DNA of 64,000 bases from Molanna angustata (lineage: Eukaryota; Arthropoda; Insecta; Trichoptera; Molannidae), in contig OY754969.1 of assembly GCA_963576475.1 (NCBI GenBank), positions 23,581,716 through 23,645,715 on the forward strand, given 5' to 3'. A model generated the notes under the pieces. That model was not told where the DNA came from, searched no databases, and saw nothing but the letters and a program-made list of their open reading frames with translations. This document shows, piece after piece, positions 61,725 to 64,000 of this stretch; position 1 is the stretch's first letter, and the number at the start of each line of letters is the position of its first letter. The translations under genes were made by a program, and so were the position numbers.

Positions 61725-62025
61725 TCATTCATTCATACCATCACGGCATATCCCACAATGTGGGGTAACCAGAGAAAAGTTTGCGGGTGTGCATTGCCTT
61801 ATAAAAGGGAGAACAACATATCTATGTATACCCACACACCAGTCTCGTTTCACCAAAAAAGGCACTACATTCAGATTGGGTGGTGAACCTCATTGCTGAA
61901 CTATGTGAGATGTTATTGTTGCCTGTTGTATTTTCGATTACCCGGTTCTTACGGGACACTCGAAAACAATGATTTAAAAGAATGGAAGCACTATTCTAAG
62001 CCGGTGCCTCACAGCTGAAGTAGGA
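61725..62025 (-). mobile_element. RTE-tailed short repeat, best full-length copy
   Basis: On the minus strand it runs from GCTGTGAGGCACCGGCTTAG (about 62020) through GTGTCCCGTAAGAACCGGG and CAACATAA-type segments. It ends in CTGGTTACCCCACATTGTGG, then GATATGCCGTGATGGTATG and an AATG tandem tail (61725-61737). About 290 bp, no reading frame, no tRNA-like head seen. Confidence 0.85.
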
Positions 62026-64000
62026 TATATAGTATATTTTGAAAATAATTTCCCTAATACCCTCAAAAGACACGTCTGTTGCAATATGGAACAGTTTGTA
62101 GGTATATTTTATTTGTTTGTACTATGTACAAGAAGATGTATAAATAAATAAATAAATATATTATACATATTTATTCTATTGTATATTGAATTTGTTTATT
62201 ACTTTTCTTGTAAAATTAGTCTTAGTAAAAACTTTTTTAATTTTTTTAAGTAGGTAACTAAAAAAACTACAAGGCCTATGAAGTAGATATTCACTTCAAT
62301 CGAAAGAGAATTTCAAAATCTACCGGCTGAGTTTTTTTATTATTATAAAATTTATTACTTTTCTTGCTATTTAAAAAAAACCTCTAAATTTTACCATTTT
62401 TGCACGATAGAATGTTGTAGGTATATCACATATCAGGTGATATACAATATTTTTTCGTGTTTCATACATTAGAAGATAATTTAGTGTGCATTTTTGCATA
62501 CATCCGTATACCCAGGGTACACAAGGGCCTTAAACATGCTTTCAATCAATATACGTACCAATAAAACATAATATACATAAAAATTGCTTTATATATTTGT
62601 TAAAATATAGTAATATCATTTTATGTAATTATTTCTTCAAAGTAGGATTTTTTTGTATTTTCAATAACAACTGTAATTAAATTAATCCTCATTTCAAAGT
62701 TATATATTACATATCTATTCTATTTTCTTATGAGCATAAATAACAGGAAGACTCTAAACAAAGACAAAACAACTTCAACATTATACTTAATAAGCTATTG
62801 TTAAGAAAATGTTTTAGTTCAAGAATAAATCTCTATTCTATAATTTAGTTACATTTGTAAATATGATTGAATAATTGTAATACATTAAAAAAATAATAAA
62901 AATATAGAATTTCAAACCTTTGTTATTTTAAAATGTAAAAATAATAGTATTACAGGTAATTTCGTAAAAAGCATCATGTGGGTGGGGAAATACATGGTTT
63001 ACGACTTAAAAGAATATTCAACATCATGTACATGCTATCAAAAGCTTGCATGAGTAAGTAAACATCCTTCCAAATAATGTAAGAAAGAATATTTTTTCTG
63101 TAACGCAGAAACACGTACAGTGTTTCTGAAGCACTTTATTGCCCATTTCAATGTCTCATCGTCTAGCTTTTTTGAAAAAAGCTCCCCAGCCAATGAAGAC
63201 AAACTGCCTTATAAGAAGTTTTCTCTCTTTGGCCATTTTAAAGCATTTCCTTGTACACTTATTGCAGCTTCCTTATGTCTTCAGCAGTTCCATTCAAACT
63301 TTTCCCTGAAAATGTCATGATAATAATATATAGAGGTGTATTGTGTGTGTTAATTTTTATTGTGAAAGTAGATACTTTTATTCGTACTTACCAAGTTATA
63401 CGAGTATTTTATATATCAATTTTTTGAGCGAAACAAACAGATTAATCTACGAAACATAAATGAAATGAAAAATACTTTTGATGTATTAATGTACTTGCCT
63501 TTTTAAACATTTCTAAAATATATCATTTCAACTTAGAAGTAGCTTTAGAAAATTCATTAAGAATTATTATTATTATGAATTTATTTTTATTATAATTTTG
63601 GTTATACCAAATAAAGTCCTTCAATACAAATAAAATCAAAAAGGTACATTTTTTTTTGCTTTTGATACAAAAATATTCTAGATGAGACTGTTCAATAACA
63701 TAATTATATAAATTTCATTCATAAAAAAATAATAATCGCCGTTTTAAAAATAGATAAATGTAATACCTTTTATAAGCCTGAATATGAAAAATTAATTTTT
63801 CATCCTCGTAGAAAGATCTAATTCGTTTTCTTCAGAGCTTCCCAATAAAATAATTGTAAGGGAGAAAGGGAAACGAAATACAAAAATTGGGATATGGAAT
63901 TCATCCCTATGCTTAAATCTAATTAGCGGATTTTCTAAGGATCATTTCCCCTATTATTCGTATTAGGGAATATCTGGGGTCTTTCATCAATTATATATAT
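62026..64000. other. AT-rich non-coding DNA
   Basis: No gene or repeat copy recognised to the window end. AAAT-type runs lie near 62142-62158. The plus frame 63120-63320 (66 codons) has no recognised domain. Confidence 0.5.

Overview
This window looks like non-coding, repeat-dense DNA from an insect nuclear genome, most likely a moth or butterfly. The sequence is very AT-rich and has no convincing host exon. It carries many tRNA-derived SINEs, degraded LINE 3' ends, hairpin MITEs and long (CA)n tracts. The palindromic word TAGGTACCTA/GTAGGTACCTAC recurs throughout, which is typical of lepidopteran non-coding DNA. The assignment is inference; no host gene confirms it.

Layout: 1-9.6 kb is mostly unique AT-rich DNA with two LINE remnants (about 1.9-2.4 kb and 6.2 kb) and a GC-rich block at 8.2-8.6 kb that may be a solo LTR. 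A non-autonomous hAT-type element with a perfect 8-bp target duplication lies at 9974-11408. A truncated RTE-like retrotransposon at 13898-14918 sits inside an older short repeat and has a 13-bp target duplication. Next come a foldback MITE with a neighbouring empty site (18.7 kb), a 684-bp near-complete palindrome between TTAA sites (20.7-21.4 kb), a SINE with a 19-bp target duplication (22.9 kb), a long-TIR element (23.6-24.1 kb) and a hairpin MITE (26 kb). The middle (27-46 kb) holds scattered SINEs, an RTE copy inside a minisatellite (31 kb), a palindrome (36.6 kb) and a MITE inside a LINE (38.8 kb). At 47.4-48.3 kb a LINE lies inside a MITE that lies inside a SINE. A second RTE copy with an inverted 5' end (48.4-48.9 kb) follows. 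Two copies of a roughly 1-kb composite repeat (49.2 and 52.3 kb), a second (CA)n tract (54.7 kb) and more copies of the same families fill the rest.

How the parts relate: the RTE-like LINE and a roughly 290-bp non-autonomous repeat end in nearly the same 3' sequence (hairpin, then GTGATGGTATG, then a 4-bp tandem tail). This suggests that the LINE machinery mobilises the short repeat. All coding capacity seen is retrotransposon-derived and broken. Most short open reading frames here are chance ORFs, antisense shadows or microsatellite translations.
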